From the NCBI GenBank assembly GCA_900239685.1, contig OENT01000692.1, positions 20,749-84,748 of the forward strand: a stretch of 64,000 bases of DNA, in the 5' to 3' direction. Both the position numbers and the translations under genes were made by a program. The DNA is from Rotaria macrura. Its lineage: Eukaryota > Rotifera > Eurotatoria > Philodinida > Philodinidae. This document shows positions 50,232 through 62,926 of the stretch, piece after piece. Below the pieces are notes generated by a model. It saw only the letters and a list, made by a program, of their open reading frames with translations. It was not told the DNA's origin and made no database searches. How positions within the stretch are numbered: position 1 is the first letter of the stretch; each line of letters begins with the position of its first letter.

Positions 50232-50756
50232 TCACGAGATGATGATTACAATAGCTGAATGAAACAAAGCTGATTGCCAATATGTGCTCGAACTCTTGGG
50301 CTTAAGAATTGACTACCATTGCTCTTCACGGTGAACATTCAGATACTACCAGGAAGAAATAAATCAAGCAAAACAAAACGAAATTGACCAGCAGAAGAAT
50401 GCGAAGCGTAAAAAATACTACTGTAGTTGTCATACCATAATACTTCATCACAATAATTATAAAGAAATTGAAATTTAAAAAATGGTTGAAACTTACGTTA
50501 CAACTTCAAAACTCATAACAGCTTCACGTACGATCAAAAATGTAGGAATCATCGGTTGAATAGGACATTGAGTATTATGTTTATTACCATAGCAAACCTC
50601 CATAACACTGAAGACAATTCCGATTATAGTAGCAACAATATACTTCGTCGAAAGAATATGTTGGATTGCCATGTTGTGACACTGAACATGCTTCGACTTC
50701 ACGTCAAAACCAATGCTACTTGCAAGTTTGTAATTGGGGCTTGTGGATTTTTTCAT
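50232..50756 (-). CDS. Small multi-pass protein resembling TMEM272
   Basis: Three exons, 50756-50502, 50442-50350 and 50294-50232, with introns of 59 and 55 nt all in phase 0, give 136 residues. The first exon carries a hydrophobic segment and the motif CPIQPMIPTFLIV, similar to the CPxQPxIPxYLLV signature of TMEM272-like proteins. Exon 2 is a membrane segment (LRILLLVNFVLFCLIYFFL) and exon 3 ends with a TYW...ALFHSA stretch like the family's TYC...LYxFAF tail. The first donor used (GTAACG) overlaps a better-looking GTAAGT four bases on that would break the frame. It may be a short active gene or a decaying copy. Confidence 0.45.
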
Positions 50757-53700
50757 GCTAATATGAAATCCAAAATGAGATAACTCATCATATGATTAAT
50801 AGCAGTGAAAAACCATAAAACACTTGAGTTTGTAAAATTGCTACTCAGATACGCATCATGCTAACCGAAATGTGTCACTGAAAATCAAATGTAGCTTGAG
50901 GAAATGTTACAATGTTCTTCGTCACTTTTTGTTTGAAAAAGTATTCGGGTTACGTTTAGAGACAATTTGCATTAGTTGTTGGTGCTTAAATGTGTAAAAG
51001 TTGAATGACGCAGCTGCTGTAGCTATGGACGTTGGTGTAATTGTTCTCCTCCTCTAATCAACAAATCCACATCCGCTCCATGTTGGGAAAGTAATGACTA
51101 AGCAAATACAATTTGATTGGAGCATCTTGTTGTTGAACAAGACAGAACATGTCACATTATGCGTCTATAGTTCAACAATGAAAAACATATTCAAAACAAT
51201 TCTACCGAATTACGATTATTATTTCATTAAATCATTACGAGCTTGTTTATTTCAAGTACACATATTGAGAACCCGTTACCAGTTTTTAGATACCAAAATG
51301 AAACTAATGAATAGCATGGTATTGGTCCTCCGAAATACTTTAACAAACCAATCATGCAATTTAATCTTACCATGTGCGTCATAAAAAGATAGTAATTTAA
51401 CTATTTATTTATTTCAGGGATCACGTAAGAAGCATCTGATCCGGTTGGCGTTTTATTGCGCATATCAGATTCATTAAATAAACCGCGTTATAAAATAAAC
51501 GCCTCGAGTGTTATGTTTCTATGATAGAATGTGGAATATATTCAACCAGACACAATATTAACTGATGATCGATATCTTTTAGTTATAGATAAAATATCAC
51601 ATTATTGCTTTTTCAATAATGAATTCAATTTTATTTTTCAGAAGACATCAGATGCAAATTTACATTCGATACAGCTCAAATGGCTTAATAATGGTAGGTT
51701 TTTCATCATGCGAACTCGAGGAAAATAAGAAACAACCAACGTGATAATCATGCTGGCGAAAAAAAACAATGAACACAAAGTTAACTAATCAGATTACTGA
51801 TATTCTGTTTTGTTAATATTTGTAATCCATCTATCATTTTTTTCCTACTGAAATTGAGTACAAACTTTTCTATGTGAAAGAATGAACCTTGATATGTTAA
51901 TGAATGACAAAGTATAAAACCCAACCGCAACGAAGAAACAATGCACCCAAAGGTTTAAATATTCAAACTCAGGTCCACTGTTTCACTAACTGAATTTTAC
52001 CCGTTTATTACCATGTTTATCGGACTTACACCACTGGTTTTTCTACGGTTTCAGTCACATACGGAGTCATTACAATTTTCATATGCGAAAGGAACTGTTG
52101 ACTTTGCGAATATAAAAACCCCCAAATTCTTTCTCTTCATTCCTTAGTTGTTCAATGATGCATTATTAAAGCTCTTTTGATACTTTGGAAATTATTAAAT
52201 AGCGATGTTCTAAATGTGCAAGCAACGAGAAAAAGACTATTGCGACTACTCGCTCTCATATGTTATTGCCTGCCTATCGCTCGTTTATGCAACAAAGGTA
52301 TTTGATGCATGGTCCATATTTTCTCTTAGTGTATTTAATCGATTTTCTACACGTGTTGATCAGATAAAATCTTTCATCATTCACTATTCTGTTTGACGAT
52401 TTGCTTGCCGAACTATGTTGAAAGCAAAAATGTGTATGCATCAATGATTTCTAATACGAGGGGATATAATAGAAGTGCGCTATCACATTTTTTTCAGTTT
52501 TGCGTTTTCGTTCGAACGCATGACTAGTTTATTCAACGGATTTTTTCTCGACTCCGGTCATCATCGGCAATCAATTCACGGTAAGTATCTATATAATACT
52601 TTATTTAGTACATCTTATACACATAATATCATGCCACATCCGAGCTCACTTTATCATTGTAACAGACTATGATATGCCTCCCCCCAGTACAATGAGTAAG
52701 ATGGAATTTGGTCAATATTCTCTAATATATACAGAGACCGAAATCACCATATAAATGCGGCTAGAAGATTTGCTAACGGGTATTTCATGGTGTGAGCGTG
52801 AATTTTAGATTTTCAGTTTAATGCCCAGGAGAATCATTCCGATAGTCAGATTCGATGCAACCTATCAAAAGACTTGGACCGAAATCTGGTGTTTGCTCCA
52901 GATACTAAATTGTGTCCAAATAATAAAATATGAAATTTCCGTCGGATCCGTTATTAGTTCCTTGGCCCAGAATATCGTCGGATTTTGTCGGTTCGTCGGA
53001 TATTGTAAGATTCGATAAGATTCAGTGTTTGGTTCATTTACCTGGGCTGTGCCCCAGTGCATATACAATCGCAAAAGTTCGACTTTCCTGAAATTAGATT
53101 ATCTGAGTTCTATACAACCATATAATAAAAACAAAGTCATCTCTGTAAAGAATTCATTATCATTCGTGAAGCCTGTTTTTTCCTTTCAACCAGTATCAGT
53201 AGGACGATGAACTGATGTGCTGAAACATTGCTCGAAAGTGATGGAAAGCTAACAAGTTATTTTTGAAATCTAGTCTATGAAAAAGGTTTTTACAGTGGTT
53301 AACCTTCCAAAATGTTCATTTATGGTAAAATTTCACTGAGGAAATACGCCTTAAAGGAGTAGTGGTGTACATGAAAAATGCACGTTTCTCATGGTTAGCA
53401 CGTAAAGTATCATCTTTCAGAAACTGCATTGCCGACAAATTTTTCTGTACAAGTAACAAGAACTATATAACTTTAAAGTTTCATATACATTTATGAGATA
53501 TAGAATATTATAGAAGGGTACCAATCCTTTCCTTGAATGATGATGATAAACTGTAGCAAAGCACAGCACTGCTGTCACAGCGTTTGGTACAGATCTCTTA
53601 ATTTGTAAGCATTAGCCTGATAGTAACTCACTTCCTAATGAGATGCTATTTGCAATTCTAGTTAAATTATTTATCGTGATTGCTACCAAAACTATTACTG

Positions 53701-55339
53701 AGCACTGCCGGCCACTACTTTTTCTGAGAATTGCTTCAAGTCAATAACTATTTTTATGGATGATCAGTAAGGATTATTATATTCACAGTGAAAAATATCT
53801 CTGGCAAAATAATTATCATTTTTGATCATACATGTAAAAACATCAATATTCGGAGACAAGTTCAACTTTGTGTAGAAAACTCATTTCAAATCGATTACAG
53901 CTTATTAATTAGTTGTGTTACAATTAGAACAGTACTAGGATGCCAGTCCACGATTGACTATAATAATTTCAATCTCTAAAATCTTAATCAATAAATGTCA
54001 TATTGAATTTATTCTCAGTTGGCTCTCAACATTTGCAGGGCCTTGCGATTTGCTGAATAAAATGGCAACGTATCGTAAATTGTTAGAACAATCTATGAAG
54101 TCTCTATTGATTTGGCCGCGTGCAAAGTAACCGAAAAATAATCAAGCCATAAGCATTAAAAGGTTGTAGGAGAAAACTAGGCTTTACAATGAATACCACC
54201 GTCAACATCTACGCGTTTATGAAGTGAAGTATGAAGTTGACCGTTGCATTTGTTGGAAGTTCTATTTTTCTATTTACGACTTATCAGAAGTGGCCTAGTT
54301 CCTTCTCGGTTTTTAAAAGCTTTTCTGGTTCGAGTTTCCCAAGATTGTCTGTTGAGTTTACGTTCAACACGCATTAGTGGATTCATTCTATCTTTTTACA
54401 AAATTGCTTATCAAAATCCTGTTTGTTATACGATGATTTACATTATTTAATACTCACTTGTTAACAAATTGTATCCAAATCGATTATGACTAAAATAAAA
54501 TTTTATCGCAGAACTACAATATAGTGCAGAACTTACTATTCGAGATCGTGAAGATAGCTGCGTATGTTTGACATAATACGCAGTCACACTAAGTTTTGCC
54601 TGCTGCAGGATATGCTGTTGGTGACGTCTGCCATACCATTTAATAGTAAATTTCACGATAATTACAGTAAAGAGATTGATTTAATCGTGAACTTAGAAGA
54701 AAGATCTTCCTTCGGTCGCATAGTAAGAATCATTAATTCTGGAATTTCTTCAGATTCTATGGGCAAGAAGAATATGTTAGAAAAAGATAGAATACCTTCG
54801 AAGTTGAGTAGAATTTTCTTATGATATTGTAATAGATCCCCTAAGGAATTTTTCAATCTTCAGCATATTGCTTTTTACTCCAAAAATCTGTTTTTGCCTT
54901 TCCGGAATATAATTAGAAATGGTTCATAGCAAAAGTTTGTTGCGTGTTCACAAAAAGAGTCTTTTTTGGTTATCACCTTGTTAAACTCATTGTGAAGTTC
55001 GGAACTACATCGTTACTTCAGGTTGTGTATTATAGTCAAGGTGAATATAGATGCTTGTTCATATCAAGAGTTACAATCACATTAAAAAAAAATTCCTTGT
55101 ACAATATTTGAAGCAACTTATAATCTATTATTCTAAATTAATTTTTAAGCACTTTTTTGTCTAGAACCTGTTTGTCTAGCTGCAATTATACTCTGCCTAC
55201 GTTACACAACTGGTAGCAACCCAATTAATTCTCGTTTGGCTATAATTACTCACAGACGTAAAAGTGAACGATGCAGTCTCAAACAAATGAGGTATCCAAC
55301 GCTCAGCTTAACACTAGATGAAAAATCCCATGCTACATA
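50757..55339. other. 4.6-kb intergenic stretch with decayed fragments
   Basis: No supported gene. On the minus strand at about 51010-51105 a short frame reads LLSQHGADVDLLIRGG, like part of an ankyrin repeat, then meets a stop and a shift. Other ORFs are short and unrecognised. Confidence 0.4.
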
Positions 55340-57250
55340 CACTGTAAAAAAAGCGTAGAATACAAAACCCTAGTACGGTGGAAAAATCTTCCTAAACCCT
55401 TCAAGGGTTTATGCTACTGTCATAAACCCTTTAAGGGTATATTAACTAAAGGGTTTATTAAACTTAGGGTATTTGAAAATAAAAAGCGTTTATGGCTTGT
55501 TGAAAATGGTTTATTATTCTATCGTTATAGAAAAAGATCTTTTAATTCTCCGGCCATGGATTTATTGTTCAACCTGTTCACAATAGAGTATCATTGACTG
55601 AAAAAAGGCCAGATGCAAACGCGTTTCGACAACACAGCTCGATTGTTTCGGTCACCGGGTTCCGCAAGAACCGGGAAGAAGGATGCCAAAAAAGAGCAGC
55701 ATCCTGCAGGAAAACACAGGAGATTGGTGGGAAAAGGAAACAGTGTTCTGGCCGAAAAAATTTTGCACTATTCTGATCATGTCCTTCCAGTTCCTTACAG
55801 AAAGAAGAGAAATCGACTGTAGAGTGAAGTGGTGTATGTGTGCACATGCGTGTGTTCATTTAGTTCTGCTTCATACCTTCACACTCCCTAACCCTGATTC
55901 CCTTTGGTCAAATTTTATGGAAAATCCAATATTCCGATAAAACGTATTTCCTTATCCTTAAACCTCAGTCTCAAAATTTCCGAGTTCTTACTGCAGATTC
56001 AGATTCAAATTCCCTGACACCGATTACCTTTGGTCAGGCTGTCTCAAAAATTACCCACACACACTTACACACTTGACCATACACGTCTCTGCAAACAAAC
56101 ACCACAATACACAAACACATTTTCTTATATATGACCCTCACTTCTATCGACAGAACAATAAACAAACTGAGATTAAACTCTACTCTATACAAACAATTCC
56201 TTCCTTTTCTATTTTTTACACCAAGAAAAAAGAATCAACATCGTGAGTTCAAACACTTTTCAATCGATAAATTGCTTTCGTTTTCTTATAAACGAAGTGT
56301 GACAATGCACATTTAGTTTTCATTTAATTTACGTAGAAGTTAAATTATAAAGAATGTTTATTCAAAAATAAATATCAATGATAACAATTTGTATTTAAAA
56401 TAATAAAAATATGTTATAATTCATATAATAAATATTAATTGATAATAATTTATGTTTAAATTGAATGAAAGTATTTTTTGAATAATTTTCATTTAAAAAA
56501 TATAATTATTGTAAGTTAAATTTATTTAAAATATGAATTATAATTAATTAAACTCATCTTAAACCAATTACCAAAAAAAATTATATATTTTTTAAAATAA
56601 ACCTGAAAATACCGTCCAAAACCTTCGCTGACAGGAAAATTACTGCTAATAGCGCCAAAACGTGATTAAGAGAAATAGAAAATTCAACTGATTCAAATAT
56701 GCACAAATTTAGTCCAATGGTTTATTCATTGCTTCGTTGTCACAAGTTCATCTGGTCGAATCTACTCGACAGCAATTAAAGGTGAAATCGTTAAAATGTT
56801 TTCAATCATGCTCAGGGAAGGAATTAAGAAAACGGTACTTAAATGACTCCAAATATGCAAAATAATATGATGTAAAACTGTCACCAAAAATGCCGAAAAA
56901 TTCTTTTTTATGATGCATTAAAATGATTTTTTCGACTAGGTGAAAATGGTATATGAAACAGCGAAATAATGTCTATAACACAAATCATTTCGGAGCATTT
57001 TTTGTGACAGTTTTACATCATTATAATAATGTATATTTGGAGGCATTTTAATACCGTTTTATCATTTCGTTCCCATCCTAGGTATTAAAGGGTTTATTGA
57101 CTTCAGAAACCATTCCGAAGGGTTTCGGAAATTGTCACATACCCTTAGAAGGGTTTCGGGAATTTTCAAATACCCTTAAAATGGTTTATTAAAGTGCAAC
57201 GTATAATAAACCCTTTAAGGGTTTAGTATTCTACGCTTTTTTTTACAGTG
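55340..57250. mobile_element. Non-autonomous DNA transposon with TA target duplication
   Basis: The ends are inverted repeats: CACTGTAAAAAAAGCGTAGA on the left (from 55340) and its complement on the right (ending 57250), directly flanked by TA on both sides (55338-55339 and 57251-57252). Length 1911 bp. Inside each end lie variants of AAACCCTTTAAGGGTTT, including perfect 9+1+9 palindromes at 55393-55411 and 57207-57225. No transposase-like frame is present, so movement would depend on an enzyme encoded elsewhere. TA duplication and CACTG ends are compatible with the Tc1/mariner group, but the long palindromic subterminal arrays are unusual for it and the superfamily is left open. Confidence 0.85.
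56829..57060. repeat. Nested inverted repeat inside the transposon
   Basis: The left arm 56829-56895 and right arm 56991-57060 are imperfect reverse complements of about 67-70 bp (shared blocks CTCCAAATAT and GATGTAAAACTGTCAC) around a 95-bp spacer. It may be a separate small fold-back element inserted in the larger one, or an internal part of it. Confidence 0.7.
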
Positions 57251-57371
57251 TAGAAGACTTGAAATAAAAAATGTAGGACAAATATTCCTCTCAAAAAGTT
57301 ATATCATTGACACCCTATATAGTAGTGTCGTTTGAGCGAAAACCATCATCATTTAAAGGGAATATGACTTT

Positions 57372-59051
57372 TTATCGTGCAATAGAGTTTGTTGATGTTT
57401 GTTTTAAATGGATCAGGACTATCAAACTAACTTCATCCAATGTTAATAGATTTCGATTGCTGTCTAAAATATTAACGCCTAATGCTGCCACGAGTTCGCA
57501 TGCGTCAGTAAATGCACGTTTTACTGTCGTTTCAATTACATCGCTAGAAAGAGATCTGGAAATGCCTAGAGTAGATGTTAAGTTACTGCCTGATTTCGGT
57601 TGCTTGTGATGACGAGGAAAACGAAAAGGAAGTCGTGAATTAGATTCTGCTTCAGATTTGATTGTTTGAAAAATAGACAGCCTCTCCGCTCGACGTACAA
57701 AGTCAGCCACAGAAAAGTTCACCACAGATAAGAAAGAACTCGACATAGATCTAGCTGCACGAAACATTGATTCGCACGTTTGGGAGCTAAATAGCCAAAT
57801 ACGAAGAGCTTCTTGAGGTAGCTGATTGGTAATAACAAGAAGAGTAATACATGTCAACGTATGTGTATTCATCTCGATAGACTAGATAAAAAAAGAATGT
57901 TTAATGACTCGAATTAAAAAAAAAGATATATATTTAAGTAGTAAAATATATAAAAACTGTGTATTCTCGAAGTGGACCAATCGAAAATAAAGTTAAGATT
58001 AGCATGCATAAAATATCGACCGATTGAAAATGTTTTCAAAAATGAATTTTTAAAACGGGTGTATTTCAGAACGTTTTTCAATAGTTGAACTCTAATATAT
58101 AGATTACTTAAAGGTTCAATCACAAGGAAGAGAATAATTGATTGTTTTACTGATTAGTCATCATAAGGCTTTTTTATTAGCGTCTTAGCTTTGATAAGCA
58201 ATCTAACATGCATAGTTGCAGACTTGAAAGTAGATATACATTGAAAAATATCGAACAAATGTGAACTTCTCAGTTAATTTGTACTTTAATATAGAATTTA
58301 TAAGGAGTTTAGTATTCATTTATTGCAGAACTATAAATACTGAAATCGGTATATTTACCTGGTAATTTGTATGAACTAATTTTAATGCCGCTTTAACTCC
58401 AAAGGCACATCCAACAATAGCTGTATCAGGATTGACCGTGAGATTAATATTATAGTCAGTCCCTTCAACAAGATTAAAATTATAACTGCCAATTTTCTGC
58501 CTGTTCTTTTCGATCCATTGGTTTATAGTTGAAATAATATGATTTCTATGCTGATCCATAGCTTTTGCAGCATCGGGAGCGTTAATACTGGATTGTGAAA
58601 ATGTAGAGATGGAAGGCATTGACAGTGCATTTGATCTTATCGTTGTATTATTCGTACTAGCTGCGGTAGTTTGAGAAAAAATAGAAGATATACAATTAAT
58701 CTTGCTTTTTCTTAAACTACGTGTTGTTTCATCCTTTTTCTTTGTTAAAAGCTCAGTCAAATTTGCGAATGAACTCTTTATACCAGGAAGAATTTCATAT
58801 GTATTATCATCAAGCTTAAGACAAAGAGACTGTTTGAAAGGAAGTAAAGCAGTACAATCCAATTTAAGAATACCAATAAGATTGCTACAACTCAAATATA
58901 TATCAGCACCGCTGATTTCTTCAAATTCAAGTAAATCCGATTGCTTTTTGCCGACGTATTTTCTAACAAAATCATAAAATTCATTATCGCGTTATGAGAA
59001 AAGATCATCGGGAACATTATTGACGTTGATACAAGGCTCTCTCGATGCCAT
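57372..59051 (-). pseudogene. Transposon-type gene with premature stop
   Basis: Two exons, 59051-58359 and 57881-57372, join in phase 0 and would give 400 residues, but codon 20 is TAA (58994-58992) right after FS, in an otherwise open frame (MASREPCINVNN...). No usable ATG follows for a long way. The second exon has WLFSSQTCESMFRAARSMSS and VVNFSVADFVRRAERLSIF, like the C-terminal part of uncharacterised transposon-type proteins that recur in invertebrate genomes. Compared with those, a long middle region seems to be missing. A recently inactivated copy is the simplest reading, although a sequencing error at one base cannot be excluded. Confidence 0.6.
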
Positions 59052-61274
59052 AAAAAATGACTAAACTAATAAAATAGAATAAAAATGGAAGATATCACAC
59101 AAACAGAGACACAGACAGGGAAAATGGTAGCGGACCAATGCGCAACAATCACAAGATAATGGTTTCGTTTCTTTAAGTCAGAAGGAAGGACGTCACTACC
59201 ATATGATATATATATGCGTGTGTATCATATGCTTGTGAATACAGAGCATGTACAACAAGATGTTGTTTTCCTTCTGATCGACATAAGTAATTAGAAATTT
59301 TAAATCTCGTCATTTGACAGTGCTTGTAACATTTTCCCAAAAATATTAAAAAAAACAGAAAACCAAGGAAATCAAACGTTAACGGGATGTTGACGTATTT
59401 ACAAAGTTTCATGCGTCAATATTACATGACTTTTAATATTTTAAGACGGTATAAAACGTTAAGGCTATGACAGAAACGTCATACACCTATAGCATTAGAT
59501 GGAATCATTGATATTTTGAATAACAGGAATTGATTTTTTTCATTGATTTTCATTGATTTTCTTGATTTTTTTGATTTTTTTGATTTAAAATTGATTTAAA
59601 ATCAAAAAAATCAGCTGTTTCCCCCTTGAATTTTTATCATTAGTGTATTGTGATAATTAATACTTTTGTTTTCGAACGAGTCTTAGTCTACTACAATAAA
59701 AAGAATCGTACACGGAAATAAAAGATAATACGCGCGGAGCTTAAGTTGAAACGAAATCTAAACCATTAGAAAGGTTTCGTACAAACTAAAAACATCTTCA
59801 ATAAGATGAGTCAAGTGGACAGGAGTCTTTTCATAAAGTTTTGCATACTTCTTATGAAACCTTAAAAAGGGGATAAAGAATTCGTTTCAAAACTCGAAAC
59901 TCTTTTAAGTTTCGTAGAACGTTTGACACCAACCATAACTTAGTAAGGCAGCTACTTTTATCAGAGCACCAAAGAACATTAAATGTGCTCGGTTTCTATT
60001 TTAGATGATAACTTGTACAGATTATTCATTAAAAAACGATATTCTTCATAATATTCTCATCTAATTTTTTTAATAAAATATTTTGACTTTTTAACTAGTT
60101 GCTATGTAATATAGCATCAAGTTTATTTAATCTATTTTATGCAACAGAATTTGCAGCATTACGCCTATTAATGGCCACCCCAGTGAGCTACATGGTCAAG
60201 TCTGAGTCCTAGTCATTTCAGCCTATCCATTCCTTTCTATATCGCTCAAATATGAAGCTAACAATCAGTGATACTATTCACAAAAAATAATCCACCTATA
60301 AACTCAATAACTTGATGCTATTGCTATGCTTATATCATGGAATAGTTGAGCAGTAAGGATCACCATAGACTAAATAATTACAGGGATGTATTGGTAATAA
60401 AAATATTAACACTTCATCTTCTTCTCACCTCGACCGAAAATTTCATGCACAAGAATGTGAAAAACGTCGATACGAACGGAATTAGTTTTGGTAGAAAATA
60501 TTCACACACTGCTTTTTACAAAATTCAAAAAGGGACAAATGTTTCTTATCTAATAAGCGTTTTCTATGCTTCAATAATTCCATTATAAATCTTCCAAAAT
60601 CCTGTCAAAAAAGAAAACATACATTCACTATTTGATACATGAACGGTCGTTTTGTTAAACACTAACTAGAGGACGGGACATCTTTACGTTATTCATTATT
60701 TTGAAATCTATTGACAGTATAGGTGCTTACATCGCAGCCCTAGAGATAATGACACCATAACCATGAACAAGATTCGATGAATCAACAGCGTCACTATAGA
60801 CTGTTTTGAAAAATAGGGATTGAAAATATGTTCGAGACAGTTGACCGTTAAGAATCTGTGTGGAGACGGGAAAATAGGCAAAACAATGAAACATAATTTT
60901 GCCAGGAATACCTCATTCTTGAACTAAGTTAGCATCATTGGGAAAAGAAGAGTTTTAATCAGCAGCTGTCATGACTTTTTAATTAACAGCAGCACATGCA
61001 CAAATATTCTCATTAGATTTAATTTCATTACCGAGAATCTGATATTTTCTGCTGAACTTCCTCAGAATATTCTTTTGATTGTGTTATAATCGTTGAAATC
61101 CAGTATCAATCTTCCGCGCTTCTATATGACGAACAATCTGGTAAGATCAGAGAAAAGTACTGTATCAGTAGTTTTTTCTCTAAATTCTCGGATACTTGAA
61201 ATATTCTATATGTTCAGCGAACTAATGTATTCCTCTTTAACTGTTACCTCTTCGTACAGATTGAATCGGCTCAT
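59052..61274. other. Intergenic with low-complexity and transposon-end remnants
   Basis: Contains a TTGATTTT-rich low-complexity stretch (59528-59612) with AAATCAATTTTAAATCAA-type palindromes, and a probable degenerate transposon end (59709-59930, listed separately). The remainder to 61274 has chance ORFs only. Confidence 0.4.
59709..59930. mobile_element. Degenerate end of a transposon related to the elements at 55340 and 63943
   Basis: Begins TACACGGAAATAAAAG, close to the TACACTGAAAAAAAATAAGG start of the element at the window's right edge. It then carries GAAACC/GGTTTC-type palindromic motifs (AAACCATTAGAAAGGTTT near 59760 and CGAAACTCTTTTAAGTTTCG at 59895-59914). The opposite end was not found. 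Confidence 0.4.
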
Positions 61275-61611
61275 ATGGATGATAACGCTCAATCTAACAA
61301 CTATTCATCTGGAAAACCGAGCGTTGCCATTAATAAAAAAGAGAATATATTGTCTCTTGAAGCTATCAACTTTAGACGAAACAATCACAATGACCCCATC
61401 CGACGGAAAAAGTCTTACTCAACTGGTCAAAATATGTATAACATTTTATTTTAATGTCAAGTATGATCAATGTTCTTCATTTCTAGGAAGCTTTACCTCT
61501 GGTCAATACAAAATTTAATAACCGATTCTCTCATTGCGTTTCCTATCTTCATATTGATAATAATGACCATCGGTATACTTGTAGTTCACTTTACTGCAGC
61601 AAGACAGCCAG
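61275..61611 (+). CDS. Possible N-terminal part of a type II membrane protein
   Basis: Two exon-like segments, 61275-61435 and 61487-61611, join in phase 2 across a 51-nt GT-AG intron and end at a GTATGA donor in phase 1. They encode a polar, basic N-terminal region (NFRRNNHNDPIRRKKSYSTG) and then one membrane segment (LIAFPIFILIIMTIGILVVH). An acceptor at about 61584-61700 could add a short tail with a stop, or further exons may be lost. It resembles the first two exons of a membrane-anchored protein. The extracellular part is not visible. It could be a gene fragment. Confidence 0.4.
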
Positions 61612-62926
61612 GTATGACTATCGCGTTTTCTATACCTCCTATTTAATATTATAAAGATTTATAAATTCATTGATTCTTCGTTTTACAAGTATTTTGAAGT
61701 TCAGTAGAAAATTCTGAAAGTAGCAAGATTTCAAATCGATGAAATTGACGTAAATCATGAATCGAAGACAAAACCCTAAGAACTAGAAATGCTTAAATCT
61801 AGATTTCTTCGAAACATTGGTGAACAAACCAGCCAAGACGATGATCATCATCAATGAAACTGATACTTTTAGAATAATTTAAAGTTAATAAGCCTAGTAA
61901 AAGGCAGGATTCATTCCACTGCTCAAACACCAACCAAACACCATAATATCTCTATTTGAGTTCGTATTGTTCTGATTTAATGGCTCATAGCGTAGAGAAA
62001 ATCTTCAAAAGAATTCATCTCATTGTCAATTCGTTTTAGAAAAAGAACATAACCAGTTTCCATAAGAAGGAGATTATTGCATTGTTTATAAATTTGTTCG
62101 AACTTAATATGTCAATAAAAGAATTTTTAATGAGCAGTGTTCAACAATCTTATTTTGCGCATTGCTACTTGCTTCACAAAGATTAACACCCTCAAAGTCA
62201 GAAGTTCCCAGGCATTGAAGAGAAATTTCATGAATCACTACTCGTATTGAGTGTGGTAGTATCATTTTTCGGAGCTCTGAACGACAAAGCAGTTTATTGG
62301 GGATTTCGTTATTGTTAATAATATATTTACGTTATCTAAAATATAGGATAATAAATACAGATAACTTTTTCATACGAAGTGGAAGAATTGATCTTCTCCT
62401 CACCATACGGTACAGAGAATGTCGGTATAGTCATAGCTGCTGTTGTCAGTCACATTGACTCACCAAATAGGATCGAAATGTGTCAGAAAAAAGTTACTTA
62501 TAAACATCAATTGTACTAGTTATTGTGTATTCTCAAATATACATAAATTTGATATATTTTTATTGCTGCTGTTAATTATTCATGTGTAGTATTCGTGAGT
62601 CAATTTTGAGACTCTTGCAACAAAGTATGCATTAAATTCTTTCGATTTTCAAAGTGTGCGACATTGTCACTTACAATATATTTGCGATTTATGGAATGCC
62701 GTTGAGAAACATATAAGATAGAGATGAGAAAGATGCTTCACGTTTTACGTAGTTGGGAACAGTTACATGTCCTTATTTGTGTCATATTAAATGTGGTATT
62801 AGTTCGTTCTCAGATACTATATGCTTTCCTCAAAAGAATTCTCTGCAAAATCCGAGATAACGCATGATGAGTAACTTGGGGGATGAATTCCGGAAAACTC
62901 AGGTAGGCTCTATTTAAAAGAACTAA
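61612..62926. other. Intergenic, no gene seen
   Basis: 1.3 kb between the membrane-protein fragment and the palindrome-rich element. Only chance ORFs. Confidence 0.35.

Noticed and set aside
51010..51105. Ankyrin-like words (HGADVDL) on the minus strand
   Set aside because: Only about 16 residues before a stop; too short to call a repeat domain with confidence.
58992..58994. TAA read as glutamine (alternative genetic code)
   Set aside because: All intact genes here use TAA, TAG and TGA as normal stops; a nonsense mutation is simpler.
61093..61518. 141-codon plus-strand ORF
   Set aside because: The better-supported reading of this interval is the two-exon membrane-protein fragment in another frame.
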